A stretch of DNA of 64,000 nt from Trebouxia sp. TZW2008 (Eukaryota; Chlorophyta; Trebouxiophyceae; Trebouxiales; Trebouxiaceae): positions 1-64,000 of the forward strand of contig BDIU01000465.1 in assembly GCA_002118135.1 (NCBI GenBank). Direction: 5' to 3'. Both the position numbers and the translations under genes were made by a program. Numbering within the stretch: position 1 is the first letter of the stretch; the number at the start of each line of letters is the position of its first letter. Under the pieces are notes generated by a model. The model did not search any database. It had not been told where the DNA came from and saw only the letters and a list, made by a program, of their open reading frames with translations. Positions 39,677-49,543 of this stretch are shown in pieces.

Positions 39677-39845
39677 GGTCCCCTGCGTTTAAACACACCG
39701 GATCCCAAAACCCTCTGTTGCAAAACGCAAAAACACCCTAAACCCTATAGCCACCCTAACTCCCCTAACAAAATTGAAAGTTCAAAATTTTCTAGGGTTT
39801 TGCAAAATCTGCGCGCTCAGATCCGGTGTGTATAACGTCAGGGAT
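39677..39845. mobile_element. 169-bp MITE with imperfect terminal inverted repeats
   Basis: TTCCGC (39671-39676 and 39846-39851) flanks the element as a probable 6-bp target duplication. The left end reads GGTCCCCTGCGTTTAAACAC and continues ACCGGATC. The right end in reverse complement reads ATCCCTGACGTTATACACAC and continues CGGATC, an imperfect inverted repeat of about 25 bp whose inner ACACACCGGATC is perfect. The interior is AT-rich with inverted AAAACCCT/AGGGTTTT. The paralogous site at 37405-37410 has a single TGCCGC and no insert. Superfamily not assigned. Confidence 0.8.
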
Positions 39846-40223
39846 TTCCGCAACCTGTGGGCCTGAAGGGCAGTGTTGCATGACTCAACAATGTATACGG
39901 GGGAGCCGGAAAGTCTTGATCAGGACATTTGCATGAGTCACAGCTGTAGCAGTGTGACTCAGACTCGATCAACACATCAGCACAACTCAGCATGCTCTTG
40001 AGCAAATGCGTGATCAGTTTTGAATTGAACAGCTCAGGATTCTGGCGCATGCTTGCAGTTGCATATGAGCAGGTGCCACTTGTTCGCGCCAGCGAAGCGT
40101 CACCGTCAAAGTCATCAGGAATAGGATAGGCCAGACCCTGGCAAAATTATGTGTGGCAGTGCACTTTGCTCAGGAAGGCTATGCAAGTGGTTTGACAGAA
40201 AACAAAGTTGTGCTGACTGCACA

Positions 40224-40225
40224 NN
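40224..40225. other. Assembly gap, 2 bases
   Basis: Two undetermined bases inside an otherwise open plus-strand stretch. Confidence 1.
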
Positions 40226-40402
40226 TCTGGGCAAACAGCTGCTGCTGGTTGTATGCTGCTTTGCTGACAAAACTGGATACTACGTTTGACAGCTGTCCTA
40301 TTTGCCCAGTGACGTTGACCAAAGTCAGCTATCTCTGACTATCGTTTTAGCGCACGACACAGCTGACAAGACAGGCACCTCCTGACACCACTGCTTTTTG
40401 TG

Positions 40403-40441
40403 NNNNNNNNNNNNNNNNNNNNNNNNNNNNNNNNNNNNNNN
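40403..40441. other. Assembly gap, 39 bases
   Basis: Undetermined bases in the second extra segment of duplication copy 2. Confidence 1.
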
Positions 40442-41159
40442 GGCAGCTGTGACTCCGCATCAAGCAAGCTGTGTTGTTGAACTTTCTATGCTGAGTCGTA
40501 CCGCCGCGCAATGGCATTGTTGCGCTGTCAGCATTGACTGCAAGCAGCATGGGTAGGGCAGTTGAACTGGACTTTCTGGCCCTACTGTACAGTGTGCATG
40601 CAACCTGCTCTATGCCACCAGGTACAAATGACAGCTGAGCTTGCATTGCCCCAAAGCCCTCCTGTCAGGCCTGCTTTCTACTCTCGCAGATGCAGCTCAT
40701 TTGTCAGCTGGACATGCATTCAGCCCCATATAGACCTCCTCCCAGGTCTGCCCTCTTGACCTCTACCACTGGGAGGTGCAGCTCTTGCATAAGAGTCAGT
40801 AAGCACTCAGTAAGCACAGACACAGCATGCATGCTCAAGCTGCATGATTATGCCTGCATATGTCAGAGTCTTGATGGATGACATGATTACTTGAGAGCAG
40901 CATGGCCTGTCACCTAAACGCAGTGGCACAGGTAAATCTGCCAGAGTTGAAGGCTCCTTTATGTTGTCGCCTGTGCATTGACACACCGAATGGCACATGC
41001 ACTGCACACATACTGGCATACACAGTGGCACACCTGCCGGGACGGATCAGTGAGAAGCACTTTGCACATGCTGCTGGGCCAACATGTGCCCAGCTGTTTG
41101 CAACTTGCAACAAAGTGCAAGTCTGAAAGTCAGTTTGGCAAGACTAGTTGCTCTCGCTG

Positions 41160-42060
41160 ACATGAGGTCATGGCGCACCCATTGGCATAGCTACTGGCAC
41201 ACCTATCACAAGACACAAGTGACCCTAGGCATTCCTATTGACATATCTGTCAGCATACCCACTGGCACGGCTACTGGCACACCTGCTGGCACATTTACCA
41301 GCACATTCTAATAGCACACTTAGCATTCTGCTGGTACAACTGCTGTATGCAACTTACCAGGATTTGACACACTCAACTGGCACTGCTACTGGCACACCTA
41401 TTACAAGTTGTCCTACATCCTACAGTTGTCCTAGCATCCTACTGGCACAATCACCAGCACAGTTTGCCTTTGACACTTACAGCTTGCATGCATGTCACTG
41501 GCACAGCTACTGGCACTCCTACTGTCACAGCTACTGTCACAGCTACTGGCACAGGCACTGGCACACACACTGGCACAAATTGTGGCAGACTTGCTGGCAC
41601 AATCGCCATCACTGCTGTTAGCGGACCTACTGGCACATTCACTGGCACAGCTACCAGCACAGCTACTGATGCACCTACTGGCACAGCTGTTGGCACGCCT
41701 GTTGGCAAACCTGCTGGCGTGTTCATTGGCGCACCTACTGGCCTATCTACTGGCACGACCACTGGCCCACCTTTTGGCACTCCTACTGGCACATTCAGTG
41801 ACACACCCTCTGGCTTGTCTTCTGGTACACCTACTGATTCATGTACAGCCACATTCCATAACACACTTTCTGGCTTGCGTACAAGCACATCTATCAGCAC
41901 ATCTGCAGGCACACCAATTGGCACATCTACTGGCACATCTACTACCATCTAGCATATTCTGTCCTGTCTACTGACACACCTGTGTGCATGCCTAGTGGCA
42001 CATCTACTGGCACATCTACTGGCGCACCTACTGACGCACCTATTGGCGTGTTGGTAGACA
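41160..42060. repeat. 12-bp minisatellite, block 3 (largest)
   Basis: About 60 units of ACTGGCACANCT with drift, same family as blocks 1 and 2. The 12-bp period keeps several frames open on both strands (TGT-rich on plus, VPVGVPV-like on minus). This could encode a mucin-like stalk but is more simply a minisatellite that grew after the segmental duplication. Confidence 0.85.
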
Positions 42061-43224
42061 TGCCAATAGGTCTTGTCGGGGGGGGACTCTGACTGGCACA
42101 CCTTTAGGTATACATGTGTCACCAAGGAAGCGAGTAAGTTACTAAATTTTGTATGCTGGCCACGCAGAAAGCATGCATGACTGTAACAGCTAGGCCAGCC
42201 CTTCTGGCAGAGCGTTTGCCGTGCAGCTTTGCACAGGGTACTGTCACATGCAAGATTGTTGAGGTGAGCACAGTCTGGTAGGTAGCTAACATTCTGACAG
42301 CTGAATGCATGCAGACCAGACATTGCATACGTGACGCTTGCCGCATGACTGTAGCAAGCCTCCACAAGGCTGAAATTTGTATGCATGCAGTAGGGACTTG
42401 CAGATGCACAGCAATGTTGCTTGATAATGCCCAGCTGTTTCCCGAGCTGTCGGCAAAGCCTGTGTCGCTGCAGATTGGCTCTGCAGTTTCTGAGTGGTGA
42501 AGTACATGCAGAAAGCTTTGATAAAGCTGGAGCTGCTGTGCCTTGGTACTCAGATAAGCTCATATATGTAACGTGAGGTTGGACAGTCTCATAGTATCCA
42601 ACAAAATGCATGCAATGTGAATGCATGATCTATATCTTGCAAAATGCTGGCACGAATGTGCATTGTGCTTGGCACTACTTGATGGTGAATTTTCCTGGGG
42701 AAGGCATCTCAGTCATACAACTGCCTGTGTGTGAACTGCTGAAGTCTGCACATGTTGCTGACTTACCACACAGGACACAGGAAGTTCAGCCTCGCTTCAT
42801 ACACAAAGCCCTCAATGCAGTACATAACAGATTCACGCCACAGCTTGAAAGCCCATGTAGAAGTGGCAAGATTTAGTTGCTGCTATCCGCTGCGCTAGTG
42901 TGGCAGAGCGCAGCATTGTCCTAGGTCCATATTCTGCTATCTAATAGACTTCACCATAACAGTCTGTACTATCCAAGACAAGCTTGATGTCTATTTGAGC
43001 AATGCATATCATTGACAGATTGCCACGCACATGGCTCAGACAGGCTTGAATCAGCTGCAACCACTGCTAGCTTGCCAGAGATGTGAAAGCTATTTAGCAT
43101 GCTGATGTTGTCACCATATGCATGCGCTGAATCAGCAGCGCTGCTAAAGCAGACTGAATCAGAGGGACAGCTTTGCAGTAAGCATCTATGCTCGTGTAGT
43201 GTTGGGCAACCAGAAGGATTGTGT
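42060..43224. other. Unassigned, possible 3' exon at 42610-42876
   Basis: A plus-strand open segment (42610-42876) ends at a stop and reads HYLMVNFPGEGISVIQLPVC and KSAHVADLPHRTQEVQPRFI. It could be the last exon of a gene, but no family or upstream exon was recognised. Nothing else is supported. Confidence 0.3.
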
Positions 43225-43800
43225 TCAGATGTTTTGTCCTGCCAAGTAGTCTCCCATGTTCTCTACAATGACATTGCAGTCACCTGGCTGAACCCCCTTG
43301 CTGTATATGCCAATGACAAGAGCAGTGTTTGTTTTCTTGACTGTCACTCCATCTTCTTGGCCCTTTTTGCCCCTGACAACTGAGCCTGGCTCCCCAGCTA
43401 TCAGCATATACTTCATGCCTCCCAACTTGACCCCTGTCTGTCCCAAGCCACCATATCCGCCAGCTGAACAGCAGACATTGCTGATGTCAGCTTGCTTGAG
43501 GCAAACAAGAGCAATCATGCAGTGAGTCATGATGCAGCAGGTGCTGGCAACATTGACAATTGATCTTGCTGAATGTGAGTGACTCTGCATTGCAGTTTGG
43601 CAGCAACCTAGAGTACAAGACATACTTGTGTCATTGCAGCCCTTCACAAGTGCTTGCACCTCGTCCACACTCACAGCTGGGAAGCCGGCATCTTGCGCCC
43701 AGACACCTCCGTCCTGGCCAATGATTGCTGCATGCGAGAGCTGGCCGCCGTTTGGCAAAGGTACAAGAAGGTGATCATCAACGTAAGTTTGCCAAGACAT
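43225..43800 (-). CDS. Profilin
   Basis: Profilin is the small cytosolic protein that binds monomeric actin, polyproline and phosphoinositides. Two exons join in phase: 43626-43800 and 43225-43463, giving 137 residues, the normal size. The N-terminus MSWQTYVDDHLL and the motif HAAIIGQDGGVWAQDAGFP are diagnostic. The second exon reads GGLGQTGVKLGGMKYMLIAG, then EPGSVVRGKKG and VTVKKTNTALVIGIY, and ends with NVIVENMGDYLAGQNI. The Trp3 and C-terminal helix used for polyproline binding are present. The start is the ATG giving MSWQ. Identity certain from motif order. Confidence 0.97.
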   Translation of the reverse strand: MSWQTYVDDHLLVPLPNGGQLSHAAIIGQDGGVWAQDAGFPAVSVDEVQALVKGCNDTSMSCTLGCCQTAMQSHSHSARSIVNVASTCCIMTHCMIALVCLKQADISNVCCSAGGYGGLGQTGVKLGGMKYMLIAGEPGSVVRGKKGQEDGVTVKKTNTALVIGIYSKGVQPGDCNVIVENMGDYLAGQNI

Positions 43801-46475
43801 CCTTGTCAAACGAGGATCTGCAATACGGTCGTAAGCCTCAAGCTAAGGCTTAGAACTGTCTGAAAAGACTAATTGGGCAGTCGAATTGGCAGAGCTCGCT
43901 AGCCCGCCGGGAAACAAAGTCGTGCAAAGCAAACAGCAGATCAAGATACGGTAAGCTGCTAGCTGTACAAGCGGTCCGTACTGACCTGGCAGTCCCCGAT
44001 GTTCTCGACACCTCTGTAAATCTTTCCGACCTGTACCGGCGCGCACTGTACGAGGTACACGTCGTGCTGTTGCATTTGCTGTGCGAGGTAACCGAAGTCT
44101 ACCTCGTGTGAATCTAAACCACGCTTGGCAGAAGTTTGCCAGCACAAGCACTGCTTCTATTTCTTGTGCTTTGAGCTGTCCTATCTGTGTCCTGAGGAAT
44201 TACCTATGTGGAAGCTCCTGAGCTGATTGCAGCCCCTTCCAGAGCAACTTTGCCAGCAGAAGGAAAAGGAGTGAGCACCTCAGCACAGGTTTGTTTGGTG
44301 TCTGCCTTCAGCTTATAAGGAAAGCTAGTGGCTGGGATCACGTTTCAGCTGAGAATGGTGTCTTCACCTGCTACCAGTCATACCTGCAAGGCTCAGCAAC
44401 CACCACATACAGCAAGTGAGACTGAAACAGGCTGCTGTTTGTGTGCGTAACACCTAGCAGTACTCCTGCTGCTGTGATGAGCTTTTGCCATTGTCCACAG
44501 CAACCGTCAACAGAACTTCGAGTTGTTGCCGTGGGGTGAGCGTTGGCATTTGACAGCAACCAAGAGCAGAGTGGGTCTACCCTACGGAGTTTCTTGTTGT
44601 AGGTCAGGTGTCTGCAAGCACTTCTGGCAACCATCATCACAGTTCCGCTGTCAGTCATTGCCAAGTTCTGGTAGTTGTCACCTTGTTGGGCCTATCTCTT
44701 ATTTATGCTGCTCCCGGCAAACGCTGTCTCTTGCATGCTTGGTTTTCTGTGGCCAGCATGTATGTGGCAGCAACCTGTCTGCACAGCACACTGTCTGCAC
44801 AGCATACTGTCCGCACAGCATACTGTCCGCATTGGTGCTTGAGATCGCCAAATCTGCAGAAAGCTAGCGGCAACCCACTCCCTGAGACTGCTCGCACGCA
44901 AACCACAGCCAGTACTACCACGTTATTGGACTTCTTGGCGCTTTCCTCGACTGCGAAGTGAGCGCTGAGTTTGAGGGCCTTGTGGTCAGACAGGGGCAAC
45001 TACAGACAGCCAAATAGACCACAGATGCACAGCAGAAAAGGCAATGCACAAAGTCCCAAACAACAAGCAGCATCCACAAGTCTGTACCAGCAAAGTGACA
45101 GCCTCAGTGACTGCAGCTTTGATGCCTGAGGGATTTACATACAGCTACACACAAGCCACTGCCTTTTGCCTCAGACCTGCCTCTATGCTGAGCTGCAAGA
45201 AGCAATATGGGCGCAGCTGTCCTGATGTGCTCAGCTCCTTGGCGCATGCTCTGATCTTGGAAGCTTGCAGCTTGTCTCACCCAATAATGATGATGGTCCT
45301 CAAAGGATGAGCTGGCGGACTGATGTACAGCCAGAAAGGTAAAACGAGCAGCAACAGACTGAAGAGCCTATGCAATCAGGCGGTTGACAAATCTGTTTGT
45401 CCTATGACAGCTTTCAACTGCTCTGGAAGCAACAGTCAGCAGCGTTGATCTGTTGCTTCCGACCCTTCTCAGTATTGCAAAAGGAGTGGTAACGCTATCT
45501 CTTCCTGCAACTGAAACTTTTTCCATGCCACAGAGCACTGGCAGTCGTCCTGACTGTAAGTCAACGTAGCAGCAACCAATGCAAGCAGCTCTGACCAGTA
45601 AGCAGGTTGCACGAAACATTGCGGCTGAAACTTTGATAGCCCCTTACACAGTGACTGTTCAATGCTGATTTGTTGAATGGTCAGCAACTTGACAGACAGC
45701 TGACAACATTCCAGGGTATCATCTCAGCTGCTCATTACATTGGCTGATCAGTCCACAGGCCAATGGAAGCCTGAACCGCTGTCTACATCTTGCCAATCTA
45801 ACTTAGGCTTCAGGAATGATTAGACAGCTTGCGTTAGCATGATGCTCAGAATGTTGTGGAGGCTGTTTCAGGTCTTGATTTGATCAGGGCAGAACATGTT
45901 TAGGTTAACACGTGAGGTTGCTGCATAGTATAGCACACTTGGCGATTGGAATTGACACAATATCCAATGCATTTCAAGACGTTTACAGATTGCTCGGTCT
46001 CTACAAACGTAACAGCTGACAAGAACCAATGGGTTCAAGCCTGGATCTGTGCTGCCAGAATCAATTGACTTGCATGTAGCTGGAAACAGCATCAACAAAT
46101 CAGACTGGCACAACCTACAGCCTAAACAACAACACAAAGAAATGTAAATGTCAGTCAAGCTGACGAATCATCAAAACTCAAAACGTCATGTAAGCAATGC
46201 TGCACTTGTAATCTACAAGCAGGCAACAAACAAAGGCGAAACAGGTGATCTGGGACACAGCAAGCTGCTGGGATATCTTGGACACAACAAGCTGCTGAGG
46301 TATAAACATGCCAAAATTGATGTACACAGGTGATTTCTGCCATGCTGACCGTTCAAAGGACCTCTGCACCATTCATCAGCACAGAACAAGCAACCTGGCT
46401 TGACACAAGCAACACAAAGTGGTACAACACAAACCGGGTAGTGATGACAAATGAAATCAGCATTGGATCAAAACC
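43801..46475. other. Unassigned region with candidate minus-strand exons
   Basis: Candidate minus-strand coding segments are about 43987-44147 (FGYLAQQMQQHDVYLVQCAP and KIYRGVENIGDCQ, then a GTCAGT donor), 44937-44999 (LSDHKALKLSAHFAVEESAK) and 45368-45619 (LPVLCGMEKVSVAGRDSVTT, ending at a stop). They may belong to one or more genes whose products were not recognised. No splice chain could be built. Confidence 0.3.
44778..44833. repeat. 16-bp minisatellite
   Basis: ACTGTCTGCACAGCAT-type units, three and a half copies. Confidence 0.85.
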
Positions 46476-47793
46476 TCAGCTCTCTCCTAGTATAGGCACT
46501 CTGGCAGCATCTGGATGAGACTTGGCTGAAGGTACCAGCATAGCATCTTTGTTGCTGCCCTTGATATTTTTGATGACTTGCCGCAACATGCCATTCTCCC
46601 TTTCTAGGGTCTGCACCCTTTGCCGCATCTGAGCCAGCTGTGAATCTTGATCATGCACTTTCTCCTCAATGGTGCTGACATAAGACTTTTTGCGCTCGCG
46701 CGCCTGCTGTGCTGAGACACGATTCCGCAAAAGCCTGCAGGTACCTTGAGAGCTGAGCAGACAATACAGCACATCTATGCTGCATACTAGCCCAAATTTG
46801 GCTTTCACCATGCTATGCTGCCAGAGTGCAGCCAGACAACATTGTCAAGATAACTGGAGTAGGCCATTGACTGCTCCACAAATTGTCTGGGATCTGGGAG
46901 GGCAGAAAGCACAGCATGTGTGATGGCAAGTGTGATCACTACGAAACTATGCATGAGCTTGTGCCTCTAGAGTGTGTTTGCTTGCAAGATTCTGACAGCT
47001 GATTACAGGCAAGGAAGATTTGAACTGCACCTCTTGAGTCTTTTTGCCTCCTTTTGGTCCTCAACAATTGACAGCTTGTGCTCAATCTCTTCATTGCCTT
47101 GTCTCTCTTCTGTATCTACACGGGCAGCTTCTGCTCGTTCACCCTTCTTCCGCTTAAAGCGCTGCTTTGCTGCCTCTGCATTGGCTCTCTTGCCTTCGGC
47201 TGCCTTTTCTGCACGCCGTCTAGCCATCTCTAGCTCTGAGTGCTGTGAAGATGTCAACAATCTGCGATTTGCATTTCCTGGCTGCTGCATCTGTGGTACA
47301 CTGTCAAACATCTGAGCATATGCGCCAGAGCCCGACGCTGACAGACCACCTCCTGTAGGCAAGCACGATTGCCTGGTTTGCAAAACAGAAAGCAAAATCG
47401 CTCATCATGGTCTGCGGCAACAACCCGCGCCACAGCACATATTGTATAGCTGTTCACTTCAGGCTCACCTAACGAGTTTGAAGACCCGCCATTATCGCCT
47501 GCAGAGCAAGAAATGCTTGGTGATTGTCCGTCGAACCATGCAGCGGGTGTCTGTGATGCTAACGATGGCCTTGTGCGTCAATAGCAGCTAGACGGACCTG
47601 GAATCTCGTACAACGGCTTAAGGGGCAGGTCGTATGCTGCTTTGTCGAAACCAGAGCCAGCAGACTGCATGCTGAAAGGATACTGAGGATACGCAGATAC
47701 ACGAGGAGTGAGACTAGGTACTACAGCGTCGCCAGCGGAAGTAAACTTTTGACCGGTTCCATATCCCATAGAACTATCAAAGTCGAATTGCAT
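46476..47793 (-). CDS. HY5-like bZIP transcription factor
   Basis: HY5-type bZIP proteins bind ACGT-core elements such as the G-box and act in light signalling in plants and algae. Four exons join in phase: 47598-47793, 47469-47498, 47031-47352 and 46476-46734, giving 268 residues. The basic region is split by the last intron: KEAKRLKR, then [20 protein letters not shown], with the invariant Asn and Arg. It is followed by a leucine zipper (IEEKVHDQDSQLAQMRQRVQ, TLERENGMLRQVIKNI). The sequence [20 protein letters not shown] is the HY5/HYH signature. The N-terminal half is Ser/Gly/Ala-rich and charged. The COP1-interaction VPE motif of land-plant HY5 was not seen, so control by COP1-type degradation is doubtful. 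The first donor (GTCCGT) is weak but fits phase. Start: the first ATG. Confidence 0.92.
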
Positions 47794-49194
47794 GGAAACG
47801 GCTGAGAAACACAGGCAAAAGGCGACAGCGCCCGACCAGGCTAACTAAGACGCCCAACTGGGTACGCCACACAGCGAGTGTCGCAAAGACTGCTCCTGCG
47901 CTAACACAAGCGCAAAGCAAGCGGCGTCCTCCGAGGCCCTGCAAGGGCGGTTCCATACGTCCTAGCACAAAATCACATCGAGATTCTGCCTGGCTTCTTG
48001 TCATCAATGATATCACCTCATGGCCTCGATAGTATTGCTTGCTTGCGCATCACCCGCTGCTCGAGCTTTGCGCGAGCCCTGTGAGCGCATTCCGGTCATT
48101 GTTACGACTTTGCGCTCAAAGGCTCAAGTAGTCTGCAACCGCGTTGGATAGTTGCCGAGCTTGTAAACTCAGCCAGTTTCGCAAGATCTTTGTTTGCGCA
48201 TAGCTCGCGCAGCTGTCACAGCATTGAATTCTGATCCAGCGAAACTGCCATGGTCGACGGTTGCTCAATCAGGAGCCGGTACTGTGAGTCATGCTTTGTT
48301 AGCTCTGCTCTGCAAATCTTGTTAAACCCTTGCTGGCTTATTCACTTTAATGACACTTGATCATGCCCCGGTCCTTGTGACAGTCTCACCATAAACGAGC
48401 GCCAGCAGCTGACTCTGGCGGGCTGCAGCTGCATTCAACGTGAAGGTGGACCCAAGCTGAGGTTGCCCCAACACTGCTTGGTTGCTGGGCCCTTGCATGC
48501 AACATTTGATTTGTTCATCTGACAGCTTGGAGTGTGATGTACCCCAAGTGGCGTCATACAGGCATTTGCACAAGGTGAGGTTTGTGTGCGCTAGCTGTCT
48601 TTGGTGCAACGTGCTTGCTGTCGAAATTGTAGTGCTGGCTGCTCTGCAGCTTGGAACACGCTGGGCCCTTGTACAGCTGCACAATTCTGTTTTTTTGCAC
48701 AATGCAAGTCAGCGTTCCCTATATGATCCACAAAAGAAAATGCTGAAGCGTTCAAAGCCAGTGCACCTCCATGTTCATTGCATCCCCCCAATATTTTCTA
48801 GATGGATTTGTACCAGCTGCTAGGCGTGCCCTGTGAAGCTATTGAGTTGCGCAGGGACTTGCTTTTAGCTTGTTTTCAGGTGCAAACATACAAAGGTCGT
48901 AGGCTTACAAGGCCTGGGTGCTCACGTAGAGTTGCTGGCTTGCTGGTGTGTTTGCTACCTTGGCATGAAGTTCATGCAGTAGAGCAGATCCATTCAGCTT
49001 GCTTGATTTCACAGTATCAGCTGTGTGATTTGCTAGCATCCCTGCCTATACTTGCCACTTGGGAATGAGCCAGTCAATTGCAATTGCTATCCTTTTTGAC
49101 CAGTCTGATTGGGGGTCGGCAGTACTCACTGCCCACCATCATAGAATTTCCAGCATCATGTGACAGTTGTTGCGGCTGCTAACTGTGTAAACAG
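47794..49194. other. Unassigned, possible minus-strand 3' exon at 48361-48580
   Basis: A minus-strand open segment reading LCKCLYDATWGTSHSKLSDE and QPQLGSTFTLNAAAARQSQL ends at a stop at 48361 and begins after an acceptor-like sequence near 48580. Its product was not recognised and upstream exons were not found. The rest appears empty apart from the bZIP promoter side (47794-48050). Confidence 0.3.
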
Positions 49195-49458
49195 TCAGCT
49201 GCAGAGCTCGATGACAGCGGCAGCATCTCTTGGCTTGTGAACAAGCTGCACCGTTTGGATCAAGGGCGGCTTTGCATCAGCCCCTGCAGGGCCTTTGGAG
49301 AACAGACCATAGCATGCATTGCGCAGCATATGTCTTGCATTGAGCTTAGTGCAGTGGCCGCGCAAGGTGTGCCCAATACGGGTGCTCGCTAGCTTTGCGT
49401 CCGTTTCGGCATCTGACAGGCCATGAAGCACAGCGATGGCAGATGCTGTAGTCGCCAC
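49195..49458 (-). CDS. Small hypothetical protein
   Basis: 87 residues, apparently one exon, not recognised. It starts MATTASAIAVLHGLSDAETD and ends VHKPRDAAAVIELCS. The N-terminal half is Ala-rich, followed by a basic central part (IGHTLRGHCTKLNARHMLRN). No membrane segment. It is head-to-head with the plastid Obg gene with 85 bp between start codons, which supports it as a real transcribed unit. Confidence 0.5.
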   Translation of the reverse strand: MATTASAIAVLHGLSDAETDAKLASTRIGHTLRGHCTKLNARHMLRNACYGLFSKGPAGADAKPPLIQTVQLVHKPRDAAAVIELCS

Positions 49459-49543
49459 TAAGGAGCGCCCGCAACGTCGATCACTTGTTCCGACACGCCC
49501 AAACAGTGAGGTGTTACCAGCTCAAGCAATAAAGAAGCAGTGA
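49459..49543. promoter_or_regulatory. 85-bp divergent promoter, small ORF / Obg
   Basis: The two start codons at 49458 (-) and 49544 (+) leave only this short GC-rich gap. No TATA box is apparent. Transcription start sites may lie inside it. Confidence 0.4.

Larger units (their letters stand above)
39555..41060. repeat. Segmental duplication, copy 2 with two extra segments
   Basis: This matches copy 1 (37266-38100) but is interrupted twice: by a 169-bp MITE (39677-39845) and by about 690 bp (39900-40590) between GTATAC and TGTGCATGCAACCTGCTC. The second extra segment contains an assembly gap and a minus-strand open stretch near 39925-40045 (NPELFNSKLITHLLKSMLSC). Confidence 0.85.

Noticed and set aside
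39730..39760. Interstitial telomere (CCCTAAACCCTA)
   Set aside because: Fewer than two perfect units, and fully inside the MITE.
41160..42060. Long open frames on both strands (about 125-165 codons)
   Set aside because: They are products of a 12-bp minisatellite whose period preserves frame. No start context, domain or splice logic.
37800..42060. Possible CRISPR array
   Set aside because: Units are 12 bp, directly adjacent and drifting, with no unique spacers, in a eukaryotic setting.
43987..44147. A second profilin copy
   Set aside because: The short resemblance (VENIGD to VENMGD) is isolated; the rest does not match profilin.
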